From Hexactinellida sp. DTS-2022 (Eukaryota; Porifera; Hexactinellida): a DNA stretch of 64,000 bases. Position numbers and translations under genes: made by a program. The notes below the pieces were generated by a model. That model ran no database searches. It was given only the letters and a program-made list of their open reading frames with translations, and was not told where the DNA came from. The DNA is taken from assembly GCA_028753945.1 (NCBI GenBank), contig JAPNXP010000011.1:2976001-3040000 (forward strand), written 5' to 3'. Below, piece by piece: positions 26,801-39,207 of this stretch; the first letter of the stretch is position 1; each line of letters starts with the position of its first letter.

Positions 26801-29424
26801 ATGATAATAATCACTGTTGATATTATAGAGATGTCCTTTTGCTCACAGTTTCTGATTAATGTGTATTTCTAAGTAGGGTAGCATAATAAACACAGTTGTT
26901 ATTATAGAGAGATGCTTTTGATCACCTTTTTTTAATATTGTATATTTCTTAGTCGCGGAGCATATTAAGCACAGTTGTTATTATAGAGTTGTTCACTTGC
27001 TCACAGAATGTGATTAATGTATATTTCTTAGTCGGGTAGGCTAATATGCGCAGTTCTTATTATTGAGTGTAAGTTTTGCTCACGTTTTTTGCAAATAAAA
27101 TATTTCTTAGTCGGGTAGCATAACAAACACAGTAGATATTACTGACAGCCACTTTTGCGTTCTTATTATGACCAATGTATATTTCTTAGTCGCGGAGCAT
27201 AATAAACACAGTTGTTAATAAAGAGAGATGCTTTTGATCACCGTTTATGAATATTGTATATTTCTTAGTCGCGGAGCATATTAAGCCCAGTTGATATTAT
27301 ACAGAGGTTCTTTTGCTCACAGTTCATGATTTATGTCTAATTCTTAGTCGGGTATCATAATATGGACAGTTGTTATTATAGTGTGTTTGTTTTGCTCACG
27401 TTTTTTTGGCAAATTTATATTTTTAGTCGGGTAGCAAAACAAACACAGTTGATATTTCTGACAGCCACTTTTGAGTTCAATTTATGACCAATGTATATTT
27501 CTTAGTCGCGGAGGATAATAAGCTCAGTTGAAATTATAGAGAGGTTCGCTTGCTCACAGTTTCTGATTAATTTCTATTTCTTAGTCGGGTGGCATAATAG
27601 GCGCAGTTGATATTATAGAGAGTTTACTTTGCTCATCGATATTGACAATTGTATATTTCTTATTTGGGAAGTATAATAAACACATTTGTTATTATAGAGA
27701 GATTACTTTGCTCATCGTTATTGACAAATGTATATTTCTTAGTCGCGGAGCATAATAAGCATAGTTGTTATAATAGAGAGATGCTTTTAATCACCGTTTA
27801 TGAATATTGGATATTTTTTCGTCGGTAGCATAATAAGGATAGTTGTTATTATAGAGAGTTTATTTTGAGCACCTCTTATGACCAATGTATTTTTGTTAGT
27901 CGCGGATGATAATAAGCACTGTTGATATTATAGAGATGTCCTTTTGCTCACAGTTTCTGATTAATGTGTATTTCTTAGTCGGGTAGCATAATAAACACAG
28001 TTGTTAATAAAGAGAGATGCTTTTGATCACCGTTTATGAATATTGTATATTTCTAGGACGCGGAGCATTTTATGCACAGTTGTTATTATACAGAGGAGTT
28101 TTTGCTCACTGTTTATGATTTATGTCTAATTCTTAGTCGGGTGGAATAATAAGCACAGTTGTTATTACAGAGAATTTCTTTGCTCACGATTTTTTCAAAT
28201 AATATATTACTTAGTTGGGTAGCATAACAAACACAGTTGATAATACTGACAGCCACTTTTGCGTTCTGATTATGACCAAATATATTTCTCAGTTGCGCAG
28301 CATAATAAACACAGTTGTTATTATCGAGAGGTCGTTTTGCTCAAAGTTTATGATTTATGTCTAATTCATATTTCGGTAGCATAATATTCACGTTGTTATA
28401 ATAGAGAGATGTTTTGATGTCTGTATATGAATATTGTATCTTTCTTAGTCGCGTAGCATAACAAACACAGTTGATATTACTGACACCCACTTTTGCGTGC
28501 TGATTATGACCAATGTATATTTCTTAGTCGCGGAGGATAATGAAACAGTTGTTATTATCGAGATGGCGTTTTGCTCACAGTTTATGATTTAAGTCTAATT
28601 CATATTTCGGTAGCATAATATTTACAATTGTGATTATAGAGTGTTTGTTTTGCTCGCATTTTTTTGCAAATAAAATATTTCTTAGTCGGGTAGCATAACA
28701 AACACAGTAGATATTACTGACAGCCACTTTTGCGTACTGATTATGACCAATGGATATTTCTTAGTCGCGGAGCATAATAAAGACAGTTGTTATTATAGAG
28801 AGATGCTTTTGATCACTGTATATGAATATTGTATATTTCTTAGTCGCGGAGCATATTATGCCCAGTTGTTATTTTACAGACGTTCTTTTGCTCACAGTTC
28901 ATGATTTATGTTAAATTCTTAGTCGGTTATCATAATATGGACAGTTGTTATAATAGTGTGTTTGTTTTTCTCACGTTTTTTGGCAAATTTATATTTTTTA
29001 GTCGGGTAGCAAAACAAACACAGTTGATATTTCTGACAGCCACTTTTGAGTACTATTTATGACAAATGTATATTTCTCTGTCGCGGAGGATAATAAGCTC
29101 AGTAGAAATTATAGAGAGGTACTTTTGCTCACAGTTTCTGATTAGTTTCTCTTTCTTAGTCGGGTGGCATAATTTGCGCAGTTGATATTATAGAGAGTTT
29201 ACTTTGGTCACGGTTATTTGCAAATAGAATATTTCTTAGTAGGGTAGCATAACAAACACAGTTGATATTACTGACAGCCACCTTTGCGTTCTGATTATGA
29301 CTGATGTATATTTCTTAGCCGCGGAGCATAATACACACAGTTGTTATTATTGAGAGATGCTTTTGATCAGTGTATATGAATATTGTATATTTCTTTTCGC
29401 GGAGCATAAATAACACAGTTGTTA

Positions 29425-31951
29425 TTATAGAGAGATGCTTTTGATCACTGTATATGAATATTGTATATTTCTTAGTGCGGAGCATATTAAGCACAGTTGT
29501 TTATTTACAGAGATGCATTTGATCACAGTTTGTGATTTATGTCTAATTCTTAGTCGGGTAGCATAATATGCACAGTTGTTATTAATAAATAGTGTGTTAC
29601 TTTTGCTCAAGGTTTCTGTCAAATTTATATTCTTAGTCGGGGAGCATAATAAACACAGTTGATATTACTGACAGCCACTTTTGTGTTCTGATTATGACCA
29701 ATGTAAAATTACTGAGTCGCGGAGCATAATATACACAGGTGTTATTATTGAGTGTTTCTTTTGCTCACGGTTTTTTTCAAATAAAATATTTCTTAGAAGG
29801 CTTGCATAACAAACACAGTTGATATTACTAACAGCCACTTTCCGTTCTAATTATGACCAATGGATACTTCGTAGTCGCGGAGGATTTTAAGCTCAGTTGA
29901 AATTATAGAGAGGTTCGTTTGCTCACAGTTTATGATTAGTGTCTATATCTTTGTCGGGTTGCATGATGACCTTAGTTGTTATAATAGAGAGATGCTTTTA
30001 ATCACCGTTAATGAATATTGTATATTTCTTCGTCGGTAGCATAATAAGTATAGTTGGTATTATAGAGAGGGTATTTTGAGCACCGCATATGACCAATGTA
30101 TTTTTGTTAGTCGCGGATGATAATAATCACTGTTGATATTATAGAGATGTCCTTTTGCTCACAGTTTCTGATTAATGTGTATTTCTAAGTAGGGTAGCAT
30201 AATAAACACAGTTGTTATTATAGAGAGATGCTTTTGATCACCTTTTTTTAATATTGTATATTTCTTAGTCGCGGAGCATATTAAGCACAGTTGTTATTAT
30301 AGAGTTGTTCACTTGCTCACAGAATGTGATTAATGTATATTTCTTAGTCGGGTAGGCTAATATGCGCAGTTCTTATTATTGAGTGTAAGTTTTGCTCACG
30401 TTTTTTGCAAATAAAATATTTCTTAGTCGGGTAGCATAACAAACACAGTAGATATTACTGACAGCCACTTTTGCGTTCTTATTATGACCAATGTATATTT
30501 CTTAGTCGCGGAGCATAATAAACACAGTTGTTAATAAAGAGAGATGCTTTTGATCACCGTTTATGAATATTGTATATTTCTAGGACGCGGAGCATTTTAT
30601 GCACAGTTGTTATTATACAGAGGAGTTTTTGCTCACTGTTTATGATTTATGTCTAATTCTTAGTCGGGTGGAATAATAAGCACAGTTGTTATTACAGAGA
30701 ATTTCTTTGCTCACGATTTTTTCAAATAATATATTACTTAGTTGGGTAGCATAACAAACACAGTTGATAATACTGACAGCCACTTTTGCGTTCTGATTAT
30801 GACCAAATATATTTCTCAGTCGCGCAGCATAATAAACACAGTTGTTATTATCGAGAGGTCGTTTTGCTCAAAGTTTATGATTTATGTCTAATTCATATTT
30901 CGGTAGCATAATATTCACGTTGTTATAATGGAGAGATGTTTTGATGTCTGTATATGAATATTGTATCTTTCTTAGTCGCGTAGCATAACAAACACAGTTG
31001 ATATTACTGACACCCACTTTTGCGTGCTGATTATGACCAATGTATATTTCTTAGTCGCGGAGGATAATGAAACAGTTGTTATTATCGAGATGGCGTTTTG
31101 CTCACAGTTTATGATTTAAGTCTAATTCATATTTCGGTAGCATAATATTCACAATTGTGATTATAGAGTGTTTGTTTTGCTCGCATTTTTTTGCAAATAA
31201 AATATTTCTTAGTCGGGTAGCATAACAAACACAGTAGATATTACTGACAGCCACTTTTGCGTACTGATTATGACCAATGGATATTTCTTAGTCGCGGAGC
31301 ATAATAAAGACAGTTGTTATTATAGAGAGATGCTTTTGATCACTGTATATGAATATTGTATATTTCTTAGTCGCGGAGCATATTATGCCCAGTTGTTATT
31401 TTACAGACGTTCTTTTGCTCACAGTTCATGATTTATGTTAAATTCTTAGTCGGTTATCATAATATGGACAGTTGTTATAATAGTGTGTTTGTTTTTCTCA
31501 CGTTTTTTGGCAAATTTATATTTTTTAGTCGGGTAGCAAAACAAACACAGTTGATATTTCTGACAGCCACTTTTGAGTACTATTTATGACAAATGTATAT
31601 TTCTCTTTCGCGGAGGATAATAAGCTCAGTAGAAATTATAGAGAGGTACTTTTGCTCACAGTTTCTGATTAGTTTCTCTTTCTTAGTCGGGTGGCATAAT
31701 TTGCGCAGTTGATATTATAGAGAGTTTACTTTGGTCACGGTTATTTGCAAATAGAATATTTCTTAGTAGGGTAGCATAACAAACACAGTTGATATTACTG
31801 ACAGCCACCTTTGCGTTCTGATTATGACTGATGTATATTTCTTAGCCGCGGAGCATAATACACACAGTTGTTATTATTGAGAGATGCTTTTGATCAGTGT
31901 ATATGAATATTGTATATTTCTTTTCGCGGAGCATAAATAACACAGTTGTTA
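29425..31951. repeat. 2527-bp higher-order repeat, distal copy
   Basis: Same 2527-bp block as at 5678-10731, reappearing about 19 kb downstream and followed at 31952 by another start of the same block. The recurrence on both sides of the 4318-bp blocks argues for repeated exchange within the array. Confidence 0.9.
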
Positions 31952-33649
31952 TTATAGAGAGATGCTTTTGATCACTGTATATGAATATTGTATATTTCTT
32001 AGTGCGGAGCATATTAAGCACAGTTGTTTATTTACAGAGATGCATTTGATCACAGTTTGTGATTTATGTCTAATTCTTAGTCGGGTAGCATAATATGCAC
32101 AGTTGTTATTAATAAATAGTGTGTTACTTTTGCTCAAGGTTTCTGTCAAATTTATATTCTTAGTCGGGGAGCATAATAAACACAGTTGATATTACTGACA
32201 GCCACTTTTGTGTTCTGATTATGACCAATGTAAAATTACTGAGTCGCGGAGCATAATATACACAGGTGTTATTATTGAGTGTTTCTTTTGCTCACGGTTT
32301 TTTTCAAATAAAATATTTCTTAGAAGGCTTGCATAACAAACACAGTTGATATTACTAACAGCCACTTTCCGTTCTAATTATGACCAATGGATACTTCGTA
32401 GTCGCGGAGGATTTTAAGCTCAGTTGAAATTATAGAGAGGTTCGTTTGCTCACAGTTTATGATTAGTGTCTATATCTTTGTCGGGTTGCATGATGACCTT
32501 AGTTGTTATAATAGAGAGATGCTTTTAATCACCGTTAATGAATATTGTATATTTCTTCGTCGGTAGCATAATAAGTATAGTTGGTATTATAGAGAGGGTA
32601 TTTTGAGCACCGCATATGACCAATGTATTTTTGTTAGTCGCGGATGATAATAATCACTGTTGATATTATAGAGATGTCCTTTTGCTCACAGTTTCTGATT
32701 AATGTGTATTTCTAAGTAGGGTAGCATAATAAACACAGTTGTTATTATAGAGAGATGCTTTTGATCACCTTTTTTTAATATTGTATATTTCTTAGTCGCG
32801 GAGCATATTAAGCACAGTTGTTATTATAGAGTTGTTCACTTGCTCACAGAATGTGATTAATGTATATTTCTTAGTCGGGTAGGCTAATATGCGCAGTTCT
32901 TATTATTGAGTGTAAGTTTTGCTCACGTTTTTTGCAAATAAAATATTTCTTAGTCGGGTAGCATAACAAACACAGTAGATATTACTGACAGCCACTTTTG
33001 CGTTCTTATTATGACCAATGTATATTTCTTAGTCGCGGAGCATAATACACACAGTTGTTATTATATAGAAATGCTTTTGATCACTGTATATGAATATTGT
33101 ATATTTCTTAGTCGCGGAGCATATTAAGCACAGTAGTATTTTTACAGAGCTTCCTTTGCTCACAGTTTATGATTTATGTCTAATTCTTAGTCGGGTAGCA
33201 TACTAAGCACAGTTGTTACTATACAGATGTTCTTTTGCTCATAGTTTATGATTTATGTCTAATTCTTACTCGGGTAGCATGATAAGCACAGTTGTTATTA
33301 AAGTGTGTTACTTTTGTTCACCGTTTCTTATTAATTTATATTCTTAGTCGGTGGGCATAATAAACACAGTTGTAATTATAGATATCCAATTTTGCGTACT
33401 GTTTATGACTAATGTATATTTCATAGTCGGTAGCATAATAAGCATAGTTGTTATAATAGAGAGATGCTTTTGATCACTGTATATAATATTGTATATTTCT
33501 TAGTCGCGTAGCATAACAAACACAGTTGATATCACTGACAGCCACTTTTGCGTACTGATTATGACCAATGGATATTTCTTAGTCGCGGAGCTTAAAAAAG
33601 ACAGTTGTTATTATAGAGAGGTCGTTTTGCTCAAAGTTTCTGATCAACT

Positions 33650-34331
33650 GTAGACTGCCTTATTGATACACGTTGTATTTGGAGCAAAACAGGTCGATCA
33701 AATAATTCAAATTTCAAGAAAATACAGATTTAGACATAGTTTTGTACTCTCTATCGATTTCATTCAAAAAATCAAAATTTTCATAAATTGTTATGATGAC
33801 GTAGTATAAAAGTGAACTGCTCCACATGCCTGCCACTTGCTTTTGTAATTTCTAAATGTTATAATTTTTGAGTAGAAATACCCGAAATAAGAAAATTAGA
33901 CTAAATAATATCTATTTTAGTATATTCTGTTTGAATAATACTGAGTTGTGATAGATATAACTCAAATATATGTATTTTTCGTCATCCATGGTTCATCAAA
34001 AACAAATTTGTCGATTTTGTTTAAATGATGTAAGTTTCGTTTAGTGAATAAGATTTGTTCAATTTTTGAGATCTGATAACTAATAAGATAGCCGTCATTT
34101 TTCAAGTTTAGAAACAAAGGATTACTTACATGTTAACGGCGTTGTATCGATTTAAACAGAAAGTATGTGTAATCACTTTTTGTCGAAATCCTGAAGTAAA
34201 TTTTTTCAAAAATTCAAGCATGTTGATATATTAATGTGCTCTGGTTGGATTTCTAATGAATAGTGTCTAAATATTTAATACAAAGAACTACAGGGTATGC
34301 TATTTTCCTGAAAATCTCTCCGGCAGTCTAC
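33650..34331. mobile_element. 682-bp MITE-like insertion, copy 6
   Basis: It has T at internal position 239 and the same upstream satellite as copy 1, including the GTAATTATAGATATCCAATT monomer. Its right flank also shares copy 1's GAGAGATTCTTTTGGTCAC variant, so it is the closest relative of copy 1, 30.9 kb away. Confidence 0.75.
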
Positions 34332-37300
34332 GATTAATGTATATGTTTTAGACGGGTAGCATAATAAACACAGTTGTTATTATAGAGAGATTCTTTTGGT
34401 CACTGTATATGAATATTGTATATTTCTTAGTCGCGGAGCATATTAAGCCCAGTTGATATTATACAGAGGTTCTTTTGCTCACAGTTCATGATTTATGTCT
34501 AATTCTTAGTCGGGTATCATAATATGGACAGTTGTTATTATAGTGTGTTTGTTTTGCTCACGTTTTTTTGGCAAATTTATATTTTTAGTCGGGTAGCAAA
34601 ACAAACACAGTTGATATTTCTGACAGCCACTTTTGAGTTCAATTTATGACCAATGTATATTTCTTAGTCGCGGAGGATAATAAGCTCAGTTGAAATTATA
34701 GAGAGGTTCGCTTGCTCACAGTTTCTGATTAATTTCTATTTCTTAGTCGGGTGGCATAATAGGCGCAGTTGATATTATAGAGAGTTTACTTTGCTCATCG
34801 ATATTGACAATTGTATATTTCTTATTTGGGAAGTATAATAAACACATTTGTTATTATAGAGAGATTACTTTGCTCATCGTTATTGACAAATGTATATTTC
34901 TTAGTCGCGGAGCATAATAAGCATAGTTGTTATAATAGAGAGATGCTTTTAATCACCGTTTATGAATATTGGATATTTTTTCGTCGGTAGCATAATAAGG
35001 ATAGTTGTTATTATAGAGAGTTTATTTTGAGCACCTCTTATGACCAATGTATTTTTGTTAGTCGCGGATGATAATAAGCACTGTTGATATTATAGAGATG
35101 TCCTTTTGCTCACAGTTTCTGATTAATGTGTATTTCTTAGTCGGGTAGCATAATAAACACAGTTGTTAATAAAGAGAGATGCTTTTGATCACCGTTTATG
35201 AATATTGTATATTTCTAGGACGCGGAGCATTTTATGCACAGTTGTTATTATACAGAGGAGTTTTTGCTCACTGTTTATGATTTATGTCTAATTCTTAGTC
35301 GGGTGGAATAATAAGCACAGTTGTTATTACAGAGAATTTCTTTGCTCACGATTTTTTCAAATAATATATTACTTAGTTGGGTAGCATAACAAACACAGTT
35401 GATAATACTGACAGCCACTTTTGCGTTCTGATTATGACCAAATATATTTCTCAGTTGCGCAGCATAATAAACACAGTTGTTATTATCGAGAGGTCGTTTT
35501 GCTCAAAGTTTATGATTTATGTCTAATTCATATTTCGGTAGCATAATATTCACGTTGTTATAATAGAGAGATGTTTTGATGTCTGTATATGAATATTGTA
35601 TCTTTCTTAGTCGCGTAGCATAACAAACACAGTTGATATTACTGACACCCACTTTTGCGTGCTGATTATGACCAATGTATATTTCTTAGTCGCGGAGGAG
35701 AATGAAACAGTTGTTATTATCGAGATGGCGTTTTGCTCACAGTTTATGATTTAAGTCTAATTCATATTTCGGTAGCATAATATTCACAATTGTGATTATA
35801 GAGTGTTTGTTTTGCTCGCATTTTTTTGCAAATAAAATATTTCTTAGTCGGGTAGCATAACAAACACAGTAGATATTACTGACAGCCACTTTTGCGTACT
35901 GATTATGACCAATGGATATTTCTTAGTCGCGGAGCATAATAAAGACAGTTGTTATTATAGAGAGATGCTTTTGATCACTGTATATGAATATTGTATATTT
36001 CTTAGTCGCGGAGCATATTATGCCCAGTTGTTATTTTACAGACGTTCTTTTGCTCACAGTTCATGATTTATGTTAAATTCTTAGTCGGTTATCATAATAT
36101 GGACAGTTGTTATAATAGTGTGTTTGTTTTTCTCACGTTTTTTGGCAAATTTATATTTTTTAGTCGGGTAGCAAAACAAACACAGTTGATATTTCTGACA
36201 GCCACTTTTGAGTACTATTTATGACAAATGTATATTTCTCTGTCGCGGAGGATAATAAGCTCAGTAGAAATTATAGAGAGGTACTTTTGCTCACAGTTTC
36301 TGATTAGTTTCTCTTTCTTAGTCGGGTGGCATAATTTGCGCAGTTGATATTATAGAGAGTTTACTTTGGTCACGGTTATTTGCAAATAGAATATTTCTTA
36401 GTAGGGTAGCATAACAAACACAGTTGATATTACTGACAGCCACCTTTGCGTTCTGATTATGACCAATGTATATTTCTTAGTCGCGGCGCACAATAAACAC
36501 AGTTGTTATTATATACTGGTCGTTTTGCTCACAGTTTCTGATTAATAATGTATATATCTTAGTCGGGTAGCATAATAAGCACAGTTGTTATTATTGTGTA
36601 TTTCTTTTGCTCTCGATTTTTTGCTAATATTATATTTCTTACTAGGGTTGCATAACAAACACAGTTGATATTACTTGCAGCCACTTTTCCGTTCTGATTA
36701 TGACTGATGTATATTTCTTAGCCGCGGAGCATAATACACACAGTTGTTATTATTGAGAGATGCTTTTGATCAGTGTATATGAATATTGTATATTTCTTTT
36801 CGCGGAGCATAAATAACACAGTTGTTATTATAGAGAGATGCTTTTGATCACTGTATATGAATATTGTATATTTCTTAGTGCGGAGCATATTAAGCACAGT
36901 TGTTTATTTACAGAGATGCATTTGATCACAGTTTGTGATTTATGTCTAATTCTTAGTCGGGTAGCATAATATGCACAGTTGTTATTAATAAATAGTGTGT
37001 TACTTTTGCTCAAGGTTTCTGTCAAATTTATATTCTTAGTCGGGGAGCATAATAAACACAGTTGATATTACTGACAGCCACTTTTGTGTTCTGATTATGA
37101 CCAATGTAAAATTACTGAGTCGCGGAGCATAATATACACAGGTGTTATTATTGAGTGTTTCTTTTGCTCACGGTTTTTTTCAAATAAAATATTTCTTAGA
37201 AGGCTTGCATAACAAACACAGTTGATATTACTAACAGCCACTTTCCGTTCTAATTATGACCAATGGATACTTCGTAGTCGCGGAGGATTTTAAGCTCAGT

Positions 37301-38525
37301 TGAAATTATAGAGAGGTTCGTTTGCTCACAGTTTATGATTAGTGTCTATATCTTTGTCGGGTTGCATGATGACCTTAGTTGTTATAATAGAGAGATGCTT
37401 TTAATCACCGTTAATGAATATTGTATATTTCTTCGTCGGTAGCATAATAAGTATAGTTGGTATTATAGAGAGGGTATTTTGAGCACCGCATATGACCAAT
37501 GTATTTTTGTTAGTCGCGGATGATAATAATCACTGTTGATATTATAGAGATGTCCTTTTGCTCACAGTTTCTGATTAATGTGTATTTCTAAGTAGGGTAG
37601 CATAATAAACACAGTTGTTATTATAGAGAGATGCTTTTGATCACCTTTTTTTAATATTGTATATTTCTTAGTCGCGGAGCATATTAAGCACAGTTGTTAT
37701 TATAGAGTTGTTCACTTGCTCACAGAATGTGATTAATGTATATTTCTTAGTCGGGTAGGCTAATATGCGCAGTTCTTATTATTGAGTGTAAGTTTTGCTC
37801 ACGTTTTTTGCAAATAAAATATTTCTTAGTCGGGTAGCATAACAAACACAGTAGATATTACTGACAGCCACTTTTGCGTTCTTATTATGACCAATGTATA
37901 TTTCTTAGTCGCGGAGCATAATACACACAGTTGTTATTATATAGAAATGCTTTTGATCACTGTATATGAATATTGTATATTTCTTAGTCGCGGAGCATAT
38001 TAAGCACAGTAGTATTTTTACAGAGCTTCCTTTGCTCACAGTTTATGATTTATGTCTAATTCTTAGTCGGGTAGCATACTAAGCACAGTTGTTACTATAC
38101 AGATGTTCTTTTGCTCATAGTTTATGATTTATGTCTAATTCTTACTCGGGTAGCATGATAAGCACAGTTGTTATTAAAGTGTGTTACTTTTGTTCACCGT
38201 TTCTTATTAATTTATATTCTTAGTCGGTGGGCATAATAAACACAGTTGTAATTATAGATATCCAATTTTGCGTACTGTTTATGACTAATGTATATTTCAT
38301 AGTCGGTAGCATAATAAGCATAGTTGTTATAATAGAGAGATGCTTTTGATCACTGTATATAATATTGTATATTTCTTAGTCGCGTAGCATAACAAACACA
38401 GTTGATATCACTGACAGCCACTTTTGCGTACTGATTATGACCAATGGATATTTCTTAGTCGCGGAGCTTAAAAAAGACAGTTGTTATTATAGAGAGGTCG
38501 TTTTGCTCAAAGTTTCTGATCAACT

Positions 38526-39207
38526 GTAGACTGCCTTATTGATACACGTTGTATTTGGAGCAAAACAGGTCGATCAAATAATTCAAATTTCAAGAAAATA
38601 CAGATTTAGACATAGTTTTGTACTCTCTATCGATTTCATTCAAAAAATCAAAATTTTCATAAATTGTTATGATGACGTAGTATAAAAGTGAACTGCTCCA
38701 CATGCCTGCCACTTGCTTTTGTAATTTCTAAATGTTATAATTTTTGAGTAGAAATACCCGAAATAAGAAAATTAGACTAAATAATATCTATTTTAGTATA
38801 TTCTGTTTGAATAATACTGAGTTGTGATAGATATAACTCAAATATATGTATTTTTCGTCATCCATGGTTCATCAAAAACAAATTTGTCGATTTTGTTTAA
38901 ATGATGTAAGTTTCGTTTAGTGAATAAGATTTGTTCAATTTTTGAGATCTGATAACTAATAAGATAGCCGTCATTTTTCAAGTTTAGAAACAAAGGATTA
39001 CTTACATGTTAACGGCGTTGTATCGATTTAAACAGAAAGTATGTGTAATCACTTTTTGTCGAAATCCTGAAGTAAATTTTTTCAAAAATTCAAGCATGTT
39101 GATATATTAATGTGCTCTGGTTGGATTTCTAATGAATAGTGTCTAAATATTTAATACAAAGAACTACAGGGTATGCTATTTTCCTGAAAATCTCTCCGGC
39201 AGTCTAC
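38526..39207. mobile_element. 682-bp MITE-like insertion, copy 7
   Basis: It lies 4876 bp after copy 6 with the same left flank and T at position 239, but has the GAGAGATGCTTTTGGTCAC right flank found with copies 2-5. It is therefore a mosaic of the two lineages. About 110 bp downstream the satellite switches to a different block register. Confidence 0.75.
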
